Shown: positions 32,598 to 40,905 of the stretch, piece by piece | How the letters are laid out: every line of letters starts with the position of its first letter | How positions within the stretch are numbered: position 1 is the stretch's first letter | Source of the DNA: Onstottus_B arcticum | GTDB lineage: Bacteria > Acidobacteriota > Blastocatellia > UBA7656 | Assembly (NCBI GenBank): GCA_038040485.1 | Contig: JBBPIE010000004.1 | Span: 62,001-126,000, forward strand | DNA length: 64,000 bases | Reading direction: 5' to 3' | Program-made: the position numbers and the translations under genes | The notes under the pieces: generated by a model | Told to the model about the DNA's origin: nothing | Databases searched by the model: none | The model's input: only the letters and a program-made list of their open reading frames with translations

Positions 32598-33563
32598 CTC
32601 ATTAATTCCAAGTCGGGCCATGATCTCATCGACGACCGAGTATGGATCGCGGCGGCGGTCCGCCACAGATTCGGCCATCGCGCGCAGCTCGGTCTGGCTT
32701 ACGCTCTTGTCCAAAGCCGCTCGCAAAAGCCGGTCGCGCAAAAGTTCTACGATTCGGTGCTCGGCCACACTTGCGCGCCGTCCGTTCGAAGGCTGACTTT
32801 GAGTGTCAACAAACTCGGCATAGCTTGCGATAGCGGTTGCAAGCTCGTCGAGCCCCTTCCCTTCGGTCGCTACCGTTTTGACGATCAGCGGCGTCCAACC
32901 GTCGGGCCGCTCTGAGATCGAAAGCAGTGATTCCAACTCGCGCTCCGTCCGCAAAACACCTTCTCGGTCGGCCTTATTGATAGCGAACACGTCGCCGATC
33001 TCCATTATCCCTGCTTTGATCGCCTGTATGTCGTCGCCCATCCCCGGGACGAGTACAACCACGGTAACCGTTGCGGTCTTGACGATGTCGATTTCGTCCT
33101 GACCGACGCCCACCGTTTCGATGATGAGCTTATCATATCCGGCGGCATCCAGTATGGCGACGGCGTCCACCGTCGCGCGCGCAAGTCCACCAAGGTGGCC
33201 GCGCGCCGCCATACTTCTGATAAAGATTCCGGGGTCGGTCGCCATGTTCTGCATTCGAATGCGGTCGCCAAGAATCGCTCCTCCGGTGAACGGGCTTGAA
33301 GGATCAACCGCGATGATGCCAACCGTGTCACCCTCTGCTCGATAGTGGGACGCCAGCTTATCCACAAGCGTGCTCTTACCCGCTCCCGGCGCGCCGGTGA
33401 TACCAACTATCAGTCCTTTACCAGTGTGCGGAAATATCTCCTTGAGCAACTCGGTTGACTCCGGGCGAGCGTCTTCAACCGCGCTGATCGCGCGCGCAAT
33501 CGCGAGTTTGTCCCCCGTCAAAATGGATTGCGGAAGCGTCAATGATTTCGGTTCACGTATCAC
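32595..33563 (-). CDS. meaB: MeaB-type GTPase, methylmalonyl-CoA mutase chaperone
   Basis: The 322-residue protein (start GTG at 33563) is a G3E-family GTPase that protects methylmalonyl-CoA mutase and gates its cobalamin. It shows the P-loop GITGAPGAGKSTLVDKLAS, the DPSSPFTGGAILGDRIRM segment, the switch region IETVGVGQDEIDI, the specificity motif NKAD, and the C-terminal dimerisation part. It follows acyl-CoA dehydrogenase by 7 bp and was probably co-transcribed with it. Its stop codon is formed by the family E repeat, which shows the repeat was inserted at or near the old gene end. Confidence 0.95.
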   Translation of the reverse strand: MIREPKSLTLPQSILTGDKLAIARAISAVEDARPESTELLKEIFPHTGKGLIVGITGAPGAGKSTLVDKLASHYRAEGDTVGIIAVDPSSPFTGGAILGDRIRMQNMATDPGIFIRSMAARGHLGGLARATVDAVAILDAAGYDKLIIETVGVGQDEIDIVKTATVTVVVLVPGMGDDIQAIKAGIMEIGDVFAINKADREGVLRTERELESLLSISERPDGWTPLIVKTVATEGKGLDELATAIASYAEFVDTQSQPSNGRRASVAEHRIVELLRDRLLRAALDKSVSQTELRAMAESVADRRRDPYSVVDEIMARLGINE

Positions 33564-33570
33564 GTATAGC

Positions 33571-34713
33571 TTAAGCTCTGAGTATCTGCCGGGCGATGAC
33601 CGTCCGTTGTATTTCGCTCGTGCCCTCGCCGATCGTGCACAGCTTCGAGTCACGCCAGTACTTCTCGGCCGGATAGTCTTTGATGTACCCGTAGCCTCCG
33701 TGTATCTGCACCGACTCTTCAGCCACGCGCACGGCGACTTCGCTCGCGTACAGCTTGGCCATCGAAGACTCGCGAGTCGTAGTCTTTCCCTGGCTCTTCA
33801 GCGTCGCCGCACGGTACGTCAACAGCCGCGCCGCGTCGATCTGCGTAGCCATATCGGCAAGCTTGAATTGAATCGCCTGGAACTCCGCGATAGGCCTCCC
33901 GAACTGGGTGCGCTCCTTCGCGTACTTCAACGCCGCTTCGTAAGCACCTTGCGCGATCCCTACCGCAAGCGCTGCGATTGAAATCCTTCCGCCGTCGAGC
34001 ACCTTCATCGCCTGGACAAACCCCTGTCCAACTTCGCCAATCAAGTTGGCGCCCGGCACAAAACAATCGTCGAAGATCAGCGAGGCTGTGTCGCTTGCGC
34101 GCATGCCGAGCTTGTTCTCCTTCTTCGCGACCGAGAAGCCTTTTGTGCCTCGCTCGATGATGAAAGCCGAGATTCCATGCGAGCCAGTCGCGCGGTCGGT
34201 GATCGCCAGCGCGACGGTCGTCTCGGCAAACGTCGCATTAGTGATGAAGTTCTTTGAGCCGTTGAGCACCCAGCCGCCGTCCCGGCGCACAGCCGTCGTT
34301 CGCATCGAGCTCGCGTCGGAACCCGAGCTCGGCTCAGTCAATCCCCACGCGGCAAAGTGCTCACCGCGCGCGAGCGGCACGAGATATTTTTGTTTTTGTT
34401 TTTCGTTGCCTGCGATTTGAATGTGCCCGGCGCCCAGCGAGTTGTGACCGGCGATAGCAAGACCGATGGAAGGGTCGACTCGCGCGAGTTCTTCGATGAT
34501 CGTGGCGTACTCGATATAGCCCATTCCCGCGCCGCCGTACTCCTCAGGAACAAGGACGCCCATGATTCCAAGCTTGGCGAACTGCGGCTGAAGCTCTACC
34601 GGAAAGTGCTGCGCTTCGTCCCACTCGGAGACGTGCGGCGCAAGCTCGGCTTCAGCGAACTCACGAATCGTTTGTTTGATTTGTTGCTGGTCTTCGTTTA
34701 ACTCAAAATCCAT
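33571..34713 (-). CDS. Acyl-CoA dehydrogenase
   Basis: The 380-residue flavoprotein oxidises acyl-CoA to enoyl-CoA. Family signs are the FAD-contact segment LTEPSSGSDASSMRTTAVRR, GSKNFITNA, DDCFVPGANLIGEVGQGF, YAKERTQFGRPIAEFQAIQF and the C-terminal QIHGGYGYIKDYPAEKYWRD, followed by IGEGTSEIQR carrying the catalytic Glu. The start at 34713 has GGAGG upstream. With meaB and epimerase it suggests breakdown of short or branched acyl-CoAs, perhaps from valine, isoleucine or propionate, but the substrate is not certain. Confidence 0.94.
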   Translation of the reverse strand: MDFELNEDQQQIKQTIREFAEAELAPHVSEWDEAQHFPVELQPQFAKLGIMGVLVPEEYGGAGMGYIEYATIIEELARVDPSIGLAIAGHNSLGAGHIQIAGNEKQKQKYLVPLARGEHFAAWGLTEPSSGSDASSMRTTAVRRDGGWVLNGSKNFITNATFAETTVALAITDRATGSHGISAFIIERGTKGFSVAKKENKLGMRASDTASLIFDDCFVPGANLIGEVGQGFVQAMKVLDGGRISIAALAVGIAQGAYEAALKYAKERTQFGRPIAEFQAIQFKLADMATQIDAARLLTYRAATLKSQGKTTTRESSMAKLYASEVAVRVAEESVQIHGGYGYIKDYPAEKYWRDSKLCTIGEGTSEIQRTVIARQILRA

Positions 34714-35169
34714 CGCGCCTCCAAGCGTCAGCGTGCGAGCGCACCCGCACAGACAGCTTTCGGGGACCATTACGAACTAGTAATTCTACACTGCCGGGAA
34801 TTGAACCGCCAAGTACTGGGAGTCGTTGATAGTGGGGTGATAGTGTGTTGATGACTCTCACGGCCCGTGTACTTAATCGAGTGGCGAGACTCGACCCGCA
34901 GGATGATTCCCCAATTCAACATTCATGGAGCCGCGTAGCGGCGGCAGATTGTAGCCCCGGGCGTAAGCCCGGGGTAGCAGCGGCGCCTTCACTGATCGAG
35001 CCCCGTAGGGGCGACAGAGACTGGGATCTGTCGCCCCTACGGGGCTCTCGTCCATTTGCGACGCATACCCAGGGCTTACGCCCGGGGCTACAATCTGCCG
35101 CCGCTACGCGGCTCGTAAGGCTTTGATTGCGGAACTCGATGGTTTCTGATGGATCGATTCGGCCGGCAA
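34714..35169. other. Intergenic region with nested inverted repeat
   Basis: The space contains the family J repeat at 34928-35114. The other bases show no gene, tRNA or clear terminator. Confidence 0.6.
34928..35114. repeat. Nested inverted repeat, family J
   Basis: Outer arms at 34928-34977 and 35066-35114 share the phrase GTAGCCCCGGGCGTAAGCCC and GCCGCGTAGCGGCGGCAGAT in opposite orientation. Within them a second pair at 34998-35017 and 35029-35047 reads GAGCCCCGTAGGGGCGACAG and its complement. The result is a large cruciform-capable structure in the gap after the acyl-CoA dehydrogenase promoter region. Confidence 0.88.
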
Positions 35170-36042
35170 TCAGGGTTGCGAAAACTGCCGCAAAAACTTC
35201 GCGAGGACATTGCCGGTGACCGTTCGGCGGTAGTGCTCCGTCGAGCGAAGGTCGGTGATCGGAGCGACCTCATCGCTGATGGTTTGCCGCGCTTCCTCGA
35301 TTAGTTGATTCATCAGCTTCGAGCCGGTGAGGAGATCCTCCGTCTTGCGTGCTCGGATCACGGTTGGCGCGACGCTGCCGACGCCGATGCCGATCGATTC
35401 GACGACAGAATTCATCACTCTTGCCCTTGCGCTAAGCACCGTCTTCGATATTGCTTGAGCGCGGCGCGTTCCAACTTTCCAAAAGAAGTCTCGCTCGCCG
35501 CTTTCGAGCTTGGGGATTCGAACTGCAAGCACCAACTCGTCAGGCTCGAGGACAGAGCGCCGATAACCTGTATAGAACTCGTTAAACGGAACGGCTCGCA
35601 GCCCGCGCGTGCTTCCGATCTCGAGAACCGCGTCGTAAGCCGCAAGCACCGGCAAACTGTCGCCCGCCGGCGAAGCGTTTACAACGTTGCCGCCAAGCGT
35701 TCCTCGATTCTGAATCTGAATCGCTCCAATGGTGCGCGACGCGGCGACAAGCGCTGGCACATGTTGTTGCACAAGCGCGGATCGAATGATCTCAGTGTAA
35801 GTCGTCAGCGTGCCGATCCTGATCGTGGCGACTTCATCCGCGATGCCCCGAAGCTCGTCCACTCGCCAGATGTCCAGGAATTCGCGCGCGTCGAGTTGAT
35901 GAGCGTTCACTAACACCATCAAGTCAGTCCCGCCGGCGATGACCTTCAACGCGCCGCCGCGCTCAGCCAGCGCAGCATAAGCGTCAGCGAGGGTGCGAGG
36001 CGAGTGCACCGTTGGAACAATCTGACTGGAGGTCTGGCTCAT
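35170..36042 (-). CDS. FAD-binding subunit of xanthine dehydrogenase-type enzyme
   Basis: The 290-residue protein is the medium (CoxM/XdhB-like) subunit that passes electrons through FAD. Typical motifs are GGALKVIAGGTDLMV, TYTEIIRSALVQQHVPALVA and TIGAIQIQNRGTLGGNVVNA with SPAGDSLPVL. It ends with the CO_deh_flav_C region (VGSVAPTVIRARKTEDLLTG). AGAGGACAACA precedes the ATG. It is the last gene of an operon with the small and large subunits, but a zinc-ribbon gene and two repeats lie between. Confidence 0.93.
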   Translation of the reverse strand: MSQTSSQIVPTVHSPRTLADAYAALAERGGALKVIAGGTDLMVLVNAHQLDAREFLDIWRVDELRGIADEVATIRIGTLTTYTEIIRSALVQQHVPALVAASRTIGAIQIQNRGTLGGNVVNASPAGDSLPVLAAYDAVLEIGSTRGLRAVPFNEFYTGYRRSVLEPDELVLAVRIPKLESGERDFFWKVGTRRAQAISKTVLSARARVMNSVVESIGIGVGSVAPTVIRARKTEDLLTGSKLMNQLIEEARQTISDEVAPITDLRSTEHYRRTVTGNVLAKFLRQFSQP

Positions 36043-36075
36043 TGTTGTCCTCTACCAAGCTGAAGGGAGATTCAA

Positions 36076-36177
36076 ACGATCGCCACTAAAGCACGAGGGC
36101 GCAAAGGAGCACCAAAACTTATGTATTCACAGACTTGGTGCAGCTTTGTGCCTTTGTGTCTTTGTGGTGAACTCCCA
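36076..36177. repeat. Inverted phrase repeat, family F (CACCAAGACACGAAG)
   Basis: The left arm GCCACTAAAGCACGAGGGCG is mirrored by CTTTGTGCCTTTGTGTCTTT on the right. It lies between the medium subunit and zinc-ribbon genes. A second copy is at 39890-39972. Confidence 0.85.
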
Positions 36178-36192
36178 TTCAATGAAACCCTG

Positions 36193-36597
36193 CTAGCCCT
36201 GCTCGACATCGGTTTCGAAATCCACGAGCAGTCTCAAGTGACCGCAGTCGTTGCACGCGACTGCCTGCACAAATCGCTCTTCGTCGTCGTCCGGAAAAAA
36301 GATCGTCAGTTCCTTATCGGCGAACATCTGGCCGACTCGCATTGCGCCTCCGCAAAGCTCGCAAGGGAGAAGACTCTTTCCCGAAATCGTGCCCGATGCG
36401 TTGTTGTCCTCGTCGTCATCATCATCCTCGACGTCGTCGCCCGGCTCGAATGGAACGCCGCGAGATTGCAATTCGCGTGTGGCGAAATCGATGGCTTCTC
36501 TTCGATAGTCGCCGCGCTCGACGGTGACGATCTTCAGCAGCTCTTCGTTCGACATGCCTTTGATGCGTTCCTGGAGTTCGCGGATCTCGTCTTCCAT
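36193..36597 (-). CDS. Acidic zinc-ribbon protein, unknown function
   Basis: This 134-residue protein lies inside the xanthine dehydrogenase-type operon. It starts with a helical region (MEDEIRELQERIKGMSNEEL), has an acidic linker (GDDVEDDDDDEDNN) and a C-terminal metal-binding ribbon with CELCGGAMRVGQMFADKEL and VACNDCGHLRLLV. The four Cys suggest a zinc site. Its place between subunit genes may mean an assembly or maturation role, but this is only inferred; it may also be a passenger. I do not know a named family. Confidence 0.7.
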   Translation of the reverse strand: MEDEIRELQERIKGMSNEELLKIVTVERGDYRREAIDFATRELQSRGVPFEPGDDVEDDDDDEDNNASGTISGKSLLPCELCGGAMRVGQMFADKELTIFFPDDDEERFVQAVACNDCGHLRLLVDFETDVEQG

Positions 36598-36639
36598 TAA
36601 ATGCCTCTCTGAGCCTGGCGTTAGGCCGTAGTCGGTTTG

Positions 36640-37104
36640 CTATTTCAGGCGCGCCGCCGCCGCTTGCTCGATCGCGTCAATGATTCTCACGTAGCCCGTG
36701 CAGCGGCAGAGATTGCCCGCGATAGCTTCTTTGATCTGGTCGCGAGCCGGATGAGCGTTCGCGTCAAGCAGCACGCGAGCGGCGATCAACATACCAGGCG
36801 TGCAGATTCCGCATTGAGCGCCGCCGCATTCAAAGAAAGCTTGTTGGAGCGGATCGAGCCGCCCGTCTTGCGCAAGGCCTTCTACGGTGATGATCTTCGC
36901 GCCTTGCACCTGGCAGACGGGGACGAGGCAGGAGTTGATAACTTCGCCGTCAACAATAATCGAGCAAGCGCCGCACTCGCCCTCGCCGCAACCTTCCTTG
37001 GCGCCGGTCAAACGCAAGTCTTCGCGCAGGACGTCGAGCACGCGCTTCATCGGCGGCGCCTCAACGCGACGAGGTAGCCCATTGATCGTAAACTCGAAAG
37101 TCAT
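36640..37104 (-). CDS. 2Fe-2S small subunit of xanthine dehydrogenase-type enzyme
   Basis: The 154-residue protein carries two [2Fe-2S] clusters. The plant-type ferredoxin cysteines are in GAKEGCGEGECGACSIIVDG and SCLVPVC, and the second cluster is in CGGAQCGICTPGMLIAA and GNLCRCTGYVRI. The ATG at 37104 lies only 3 nt from the end of the mobile element, so its ribosome site is missing or lies inside the element; the upstream frame to 37125 is repeat-encoded. It is otherwise a normal CoxS/XdhC-type subunit. Confidence 0.94.
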   Translation of the reverse strand: MTFEFTINGLPRRVEAPPMKRVLDVLREDLRLTGAKEGCGEGECGACSIIVDGEVINSCLVPVCQVQGAKIITVEGLAQDGRLDPLQQAFFECGGAQCGICTPGMLIAARVLLDANAHPARDQIKEAIAGNLCRCTGYVRIIDAIEQAAAARLK

Positions 37105-37107
37105 AAT

Positions 37108-37545
37108 GCAACCACAGATGAACACAGATGAACACAGATGAAGAGAAGGATGGGTTTCACTCTCATAAGACCATTCTCTTGATTCCCAAGCGCGACGTTC
37201 CGAAGTTTAGAATGGGTCCGACTCTCATACCAGTAGATCGCAGGTAGTTTAGGAGTTGCGCTTCGTGAGCCCGATCGATGACCTTTGCTGCCTTCAACTC
37301 GACCAGAACGCTTCCATCGACTATTAAGTCGGCCGCATAGTCACCAACGACGACGCCCTCGTAGAGAACCGAGATGCATTTTTGCTGCTCCACTCTCAGA
37401 CCCGCTCTTCTCAGCTCGAGCGCCAACGCGTTCTCATACACCCTTTCCAGAAATCCAATGCCCAGAGTATTACTTACCTTCATTGCACAACCGATAATCT
37501 TCTCCGTTGTTAAATCTGTGTTCATCTGTGTTCATCTGTGGTTGC
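37108..37545 (-). mobile_element. 438-bp element with perfect 32-bp inverted ends and one nuclease-like gene
   Basis: The ends at 37108-37139 and 37514-37545 are perfect 32-bp inverted repeats built from the phrase CAGATGAACA. Between them is a single 120-codon gene. It interrupts the xanthine dehydrogenase-type operon exactly between the large and small subunit genes. The right end provides the last residues and TGA stop of the large subunit and also the ATG of the element's own gene. No target-site duplication is obvious. It has the form of a small transposable or homing-like element. Confidence 0.8.
37163..37525 (-). CDS. GxxExxY family protein, PD-(D/E)XK nuclease-like
   Basis: The 120-residue protein has the motif GFLERVY (24-30), the GxxExxY signature, and a PD-(D/E)XK-like arrangement DYAADLIVDGSVLVELKAAK with Asp66, Glu76 and Lys78. 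Family members (PDDEXK_3) are predicted nucleases of unknown role and are often present in several copies per genome. Its first residues MNTD are encoded by the CAGATGAACACAGAT repeat, which forms the end of the surrounding element. A role in moving or spreading the repeat is a reasonable guess. No obvious ribosome site is seen before the ATG. Confidence 0.88.
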   Translation of the reverse strand: MNTDLTTEKIIGCAMKVSNTLGIGFLERVYENALALELRRAGLRVEQQKCISVLYEGVVVGDYAADLIVDGSVLVELKAAKVIDRAHEAQLLNYLRSTGMRVGPILNFGTSRLGIKRMVL

Positions 37546-39808
37546 TGTTCTCGAGCACGGATTGGAGGCGTTCAGGGGTTATTGGTATCTCGCTCAGAAA
37601 AGCTCCAGTTGCGTTGAACACTGCCGCGGCTATCGCCGGAGCTCCGCCGTCCATCGGAAGCTCGCCGACTCCCTTCGCTCCAAAAGGCCCGTGCGGATAC
37701 GGCTTCTCGACAATGATCGTCTCCATCTCGGGCGCGTCCAGCGAAGTCGGGATGATGTAGTTCGTCATCCGATTGTTGACGATCCTTCCCTTGTCCCAGA
37801 CAATCTCTTCGAGCAAACCGTAGCCGACCGCTTGCAAGGTGCCTCCTTCGATCTGACCTGCCGCAAGCACCGGATGAATCGCTCGACCGATGTCTTGAGC
37901 CGTCGTGATCTTCGTGCACGTCACCTCGTAGGTGTCCATATCGACTTCTACTTCGGCGACATCGGCGCCCCACGAATAGACCGGGTAAGCGTCGCCCGAG
38001 TATGAGTCGTCATCCCACTCGATGCCCGGCGGGCTCGCGTATCGAGCGTAGACTCGAAGCTCACCATGCTGAGCTATGTACTCGCGAGCCATCTCCGCGA
38101 AGCTCGCGAGATGTTTCCCGCCGGCCACGAATCGCGCATCAATGAGCATCGCCTCCGCCTCGCCGAATCTTTCAGCCACGAATTGAGTCAGCTTCTCCTT
38201 GGTCTCACGAGCCGCGAGCTGGACGACTCGACCCACCACCATCGTCGTGCGCGAAGCGACAGTCGGCCCGCTGTCCGGCACTCGCGAAGTATCCGCTTCT
38301 TCGACCTCGACGCGTTCGAATTCGAGGCTCAGTTCTTCGGCTACGATCTGACAGAAGATCGTTCGCGTGCCCTGGCCGATTTCGGTCGAGCCTGAGAGAA
38401 CTCGCGCGCGGCCGTCGGCAGTGATCTCAACCCCGGCCTGAGCTTTCATCTTAGCTTCGCCGCTTCCGGTGAAGCCGGCTCCGTGGAAGAAGAACGACAA
38501 CCCGACTCCTCGCCGCTGGGAGCGCAGGCTTCCAGCCTGCTCGTTGTGCAATCGAGCCGCTTCCTTCTTTGTCGAGTAGCCCGACCGCTCGACCGCGGCG
38601 TTGAGCACATCTTCCGACCCGACGCTCATCGACAGCCGCTGACCCGTGGCCGTGATGTCACCTTCTCGTAGCATATTCATTCGTCGCAGTTCGAGAGGAT
38701 CGATTCCCAACATCGCCGCGATCTTTTCCATGTGCATCTCGTAAGCAAACGCGACTTGCGGCGCGCCGAACCCACGAAACGCTCCGTTGGGCGGTGTGTT
38801 TGTCGCAACCGCGCGAGCCGTGATGCGCACGTTGTCGCAGCGATACGGTCCGAGCGCGTGAATCGCGCCGCGCGACAGCACGACCGGCGTCAACGTCACA
38901 TAAGCTCCGCCGTCAAACACGATGTCGATCTCGCTTGCGACCAGGCGGCCGTCGCGTGTTACGCCGGTTCGATGCCTGATCACACCTGGATGCCTCTTGG
39001 TCGTTGCGGCGATGTCTTCGGCGCGATCGTAGATCATCTTGACAGGCCGCCCGGCTTTTCGCGCAAGGAGCGCCACGTGAGCCGCGAGCATCGACGGGTA
39101 TTCTTCCTTGCCCCCAAAGCCTCCGCCTGTCGTCGTTTGAATAACGACCGCTTGTTCGTCGCTCAGATTGAAGAGCTGCTTGAGCGCTTTGTGAATGTAG
39201 TACGGGCACTGCATGGAACCCATCACCGTCATCTCCCCGTCGCCGGGAATCGCTATCATCCCTTGAGGCTCGATGTAGAGCTGCTCCTGATGCGGAACGC
39301 GGTACTCGCCTTCGACGATGTGGTCGGCGAGCTCGAATCCTTCTGTCACGTCGCCGCGCCCGATCAGAAACCGCTTGAATATGTTGTCGGTTCCGTAGAT
39401 CGGCTGCGAGTACGCGAGCGAGTCTTCGATGGTCAGCACGGGCTCGAGTTCTTGATACTCGATATGAATGGCGCGCGCGGCCCGTTCGGCAAGCTGTTTT
39501 GTTTCAGCCGCTATCAGCAGTATCGGTTCGTCGTGATGGCGAACATCTTCTTCGACAAGCAGCGGCTGATCGTTCTCGATCAACGCGACGAAGTTCTCGC
39601 CTGGGATGTCGCGGTATTGAGCTACGACGATGCTTGACCAATCGAGGCTTGTATCGAAGGCAATGGACTTTATGCGCCCGCGAGCCACGCGGCTGCGGAT
39701 CGTTTTGCCGTAGAGCATCCCGTCGAGCGCTATGTCGTCAATGTAACGCGCCGCGCCGGTGAGCTTCTCATAGCCTTCTTTGCGCAGAACATTTTGTCCG
39801 ACTGCCAT
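37532..39808 (-). CDS. Molybdopterin-binding large subunit of xanthine dehydrogenase-type enzyme
   Basis: The 758-residue protein binds the Mo-pyranopterin cofactor and carries the active site. Signatures are KLTGAARYIDDIALDGMLYG, TTTGGGFGGKEEYPSMLAAH, NTPPNGAFRGFGAPQVAFAY, GSTEIGQGTRT and the catalytic Glu in GPFGAKGVGELPMDGG. Substrate may be a purine, aldehyde or N-heterocycle. Residues HNEQAGSLRSQRR are encoded by an interspersed palindromic repeat (38516-38542), and the last residues NHR and stop come from the mobile element. The start has GGGGG 5 nt upstream. It is the first gene of a large-small-medium operon. Confidence 0.93.
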   Translation of the reverse strand: MAVGQNVLRKEGYEKLTGAARYIDDIALDGMLYGKTIRSRVARGRIKSIAFDTSLDWSSIVVAQYRDIPGENFVALIENDQPLLVEEDVRHHDEPILLIAAETKQLAERAARAIHIEYQELEPVLTIEDSLAYSQPIYGTDNIFKRFLIGRGDVTEGFELADHIVEGEYRVPHQEQLYIEPQGMIAIPGDGEMTVMGSMQCPYYIHKALKQLFNLSDEQAVVIQTTTGGGFGGKEEYPSMLAAHVALLARKAGRPVKMIYDRAEDIAATTKRHPGVIRHRTGVTRDGRLVASEIDIVFDGGAYVTLTPVVLSRGAIHALGPYRCDNVRITARAVATNTPPNGAFRGFGAPQVAFAYEMHMEKIAAMLGIDPLELRRMNMLREGDITATGQRLSMSVGSEDVLNAAVERSGYSTKKEAARLHNEQAGSLRSQRRGVGLSFFFHGAGFTGSGEAKMKAQAGVEITADGRARVLSGSTEIGQGTRTIFCQIVAEELSLEFERVEVEEADTSRVPDSGPTVASRTTMVVGRVVQLAARETKEKLTQFVAERFGEAEAMLIDARFVAGGKHLASFAEMAREYIAQHGELRVYARYASPPGIEWDDDSYSGDAYPVYSWGADVAEVEVDMDTYEVTCTKITTAQDIGRAIHPVLAAGQIEGGTLQAVGYGLLEEIVWDKGRIVNNRMTNYIIPTSLDAPEMETIIVEKPYPHGPFGAKGVGELPMDGGAPAIAAAVFNATGAFLSEIPITPERLQSVLENSNHR
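38516..38542. repeat. Interspersed palindrome, family K1, inside coding sequence
   Basis: CTGGGAGCGCAGGCTTCCAG followed by CCTGC lies in frame within the large subunit gene. Near copies are at 40861-40890 and 60627-60653. Confidence 0.8.
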
Positions 39809-39889
39809 TGGAGCCCCCGAAAGATTTGCGTTAGTTTACTCGCGAGGCCTTGCAGGCACAAGCGGCCTTTCTAGTTAAAAAGCGATTGA

Positions 39890-39972
39890 TCGCCACCAAG
39901 ACACGAAGCAGCACGAAGCCCCAGTATTGACTTGGTGCGGCTTTGTGTCTTTGTGCCTTAGTGGCGAACGTT
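39890..39972. repeat. Inverted phrase repeat, family F
   Basis: GCCACCAAGACACGAAGCAG on the left and GCTTTGTGTCTTTGTGCCTT on the right flank a short centre. It occupies the gap between divergent xdh-type and N-acetyltransferase genes. Confidence 0.88.
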
Positions 39973-40073
39973 TGTTTCACTCATTTGCTTTGAGCCGCCG
40001 CGCTTGAACAACGGAGCGTGAACAGGTACAAGAACTCGGAAGGAACGCAGGCACGTTCGAAAAGGAAGGACCC

Positions 40074-40841
40074 TTGAACATCGAAGCCTATCTTCGGCGA
40101 ATCAACTACACTGGGCCCACCGAGCCGAGTGTTCGCACTCTTCGTGAGTTGCACGTGGCTCATCTGCTCCGGGTGCCATTCGAGAATCTCGACAATCATC
40201 TCGGCCGTGAAATCGTTCTGGAAGAAGACAAACTGGTCTCGAAGATTCTGGATCAGCAACGCGGCGGAATCTGTTATGAGTTGAACGGCGCGTTTGCCGT
40301 GCTGCTTCGCGAGCTGGGTTTCGACGTCGCGATGTTGTCTGCAGGCGTCGCGCGCGCCGAAGGCGGGTTCGATCCGCCGTTCGATCATATGACTCTGATT
40401 GTGCGGCTCGAGCAGCGCTGGCTTGCTGACGTCGGGTTCGGAGATTCGTTTCGCGAGCCGCTCCTGCTCGATAGCCGGGATGAGCAAGCGAAGAACGGCG
40501 AGGCTTACAGGCTTGTAGACGAATCAGACGAGCATTTGATTCTCGAACGCCGCGAGGGCGAAACGTGGAAGCCGCAGTACCGATTCACGCTTCAGTCGTA
40601 CGAGCTTCCGGACTTCGCAGAGATGTGCCGTTATCATCAGACCTCACCGGAGTCGCCGTTTACTCAGAGGCGAACCTGCTCGCTGGCGACTCCGGAAGGA
40701 CGAATCACGGTGACCGGAATGCGGCTGATCAAGACCGTCCGAAGCGAGCGAGACGAGCGAGAGCTCTCGGGTCCGGAGGAGTACGCGGCCGCGCTCCGCG
40801 AGCATTTCGGCGTCACGCTCGACGGAGCCCTGTTCAAATAG
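40074..40841 (+). CDS. nat: Arylamine N-acetyltransferase
   Basis: The 255-residue enzyme moves acetyl groups from acetyl-CoA to arylamines, hydrazines or polyketide-type amines. The catalytic triad is visible: Cys67 in RGGICYELN, His105 in PFDHMTL and Asp119 in WLADVGFGD. The N-terminal PFENLDNHLGREIVLE segment is typical. Start is a TTG with AAGGAAGGA just upstream. It may detoxify amines; it is followed by a DUF3052 gene with 64 bp between, containing a K1 palindrome. Confidence 0.94.
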   Translation: MNIEAYLRRINYTGPTEPSVRTLRELHVAHLLRVPFENLDNHLGREIVLEEDKLVSKILDQQRGGICYELNGAFAVLLRELGFDVAMLSAGVARAEGGFDPPFDHMTLIVRLEQRWLADVGFGDSFREPLLLDSRDEQAKNGEAYRLVDESDEHLILERREGETWKPQYRFTLQSYELPDFAEMCRYHQTSPESPFTQRRTCSLATPEGRITVTGMRLIKTVRSERDERELSGPEEYAAALREHFGVTLDGALFK

Positions 40842-40860
40842 CAATCAGCTTTGCTCCTAA

Positions 40861-40890
40861 CGAGGCAGGCAGGGATGCCTGCGCTCCCAG
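40861..40890. repeat. Interspersed palindrome, family K1
   Basis: GAGGCAGGCAGGGATGCCTG followed by CGCTCCCAG in the gap between nat and the DUF3052 gene. Same family as 38516-38542. Confidence 0.8.
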
Positions 40891-40905
40891 GGTCGGAGGA
40901 GACGA

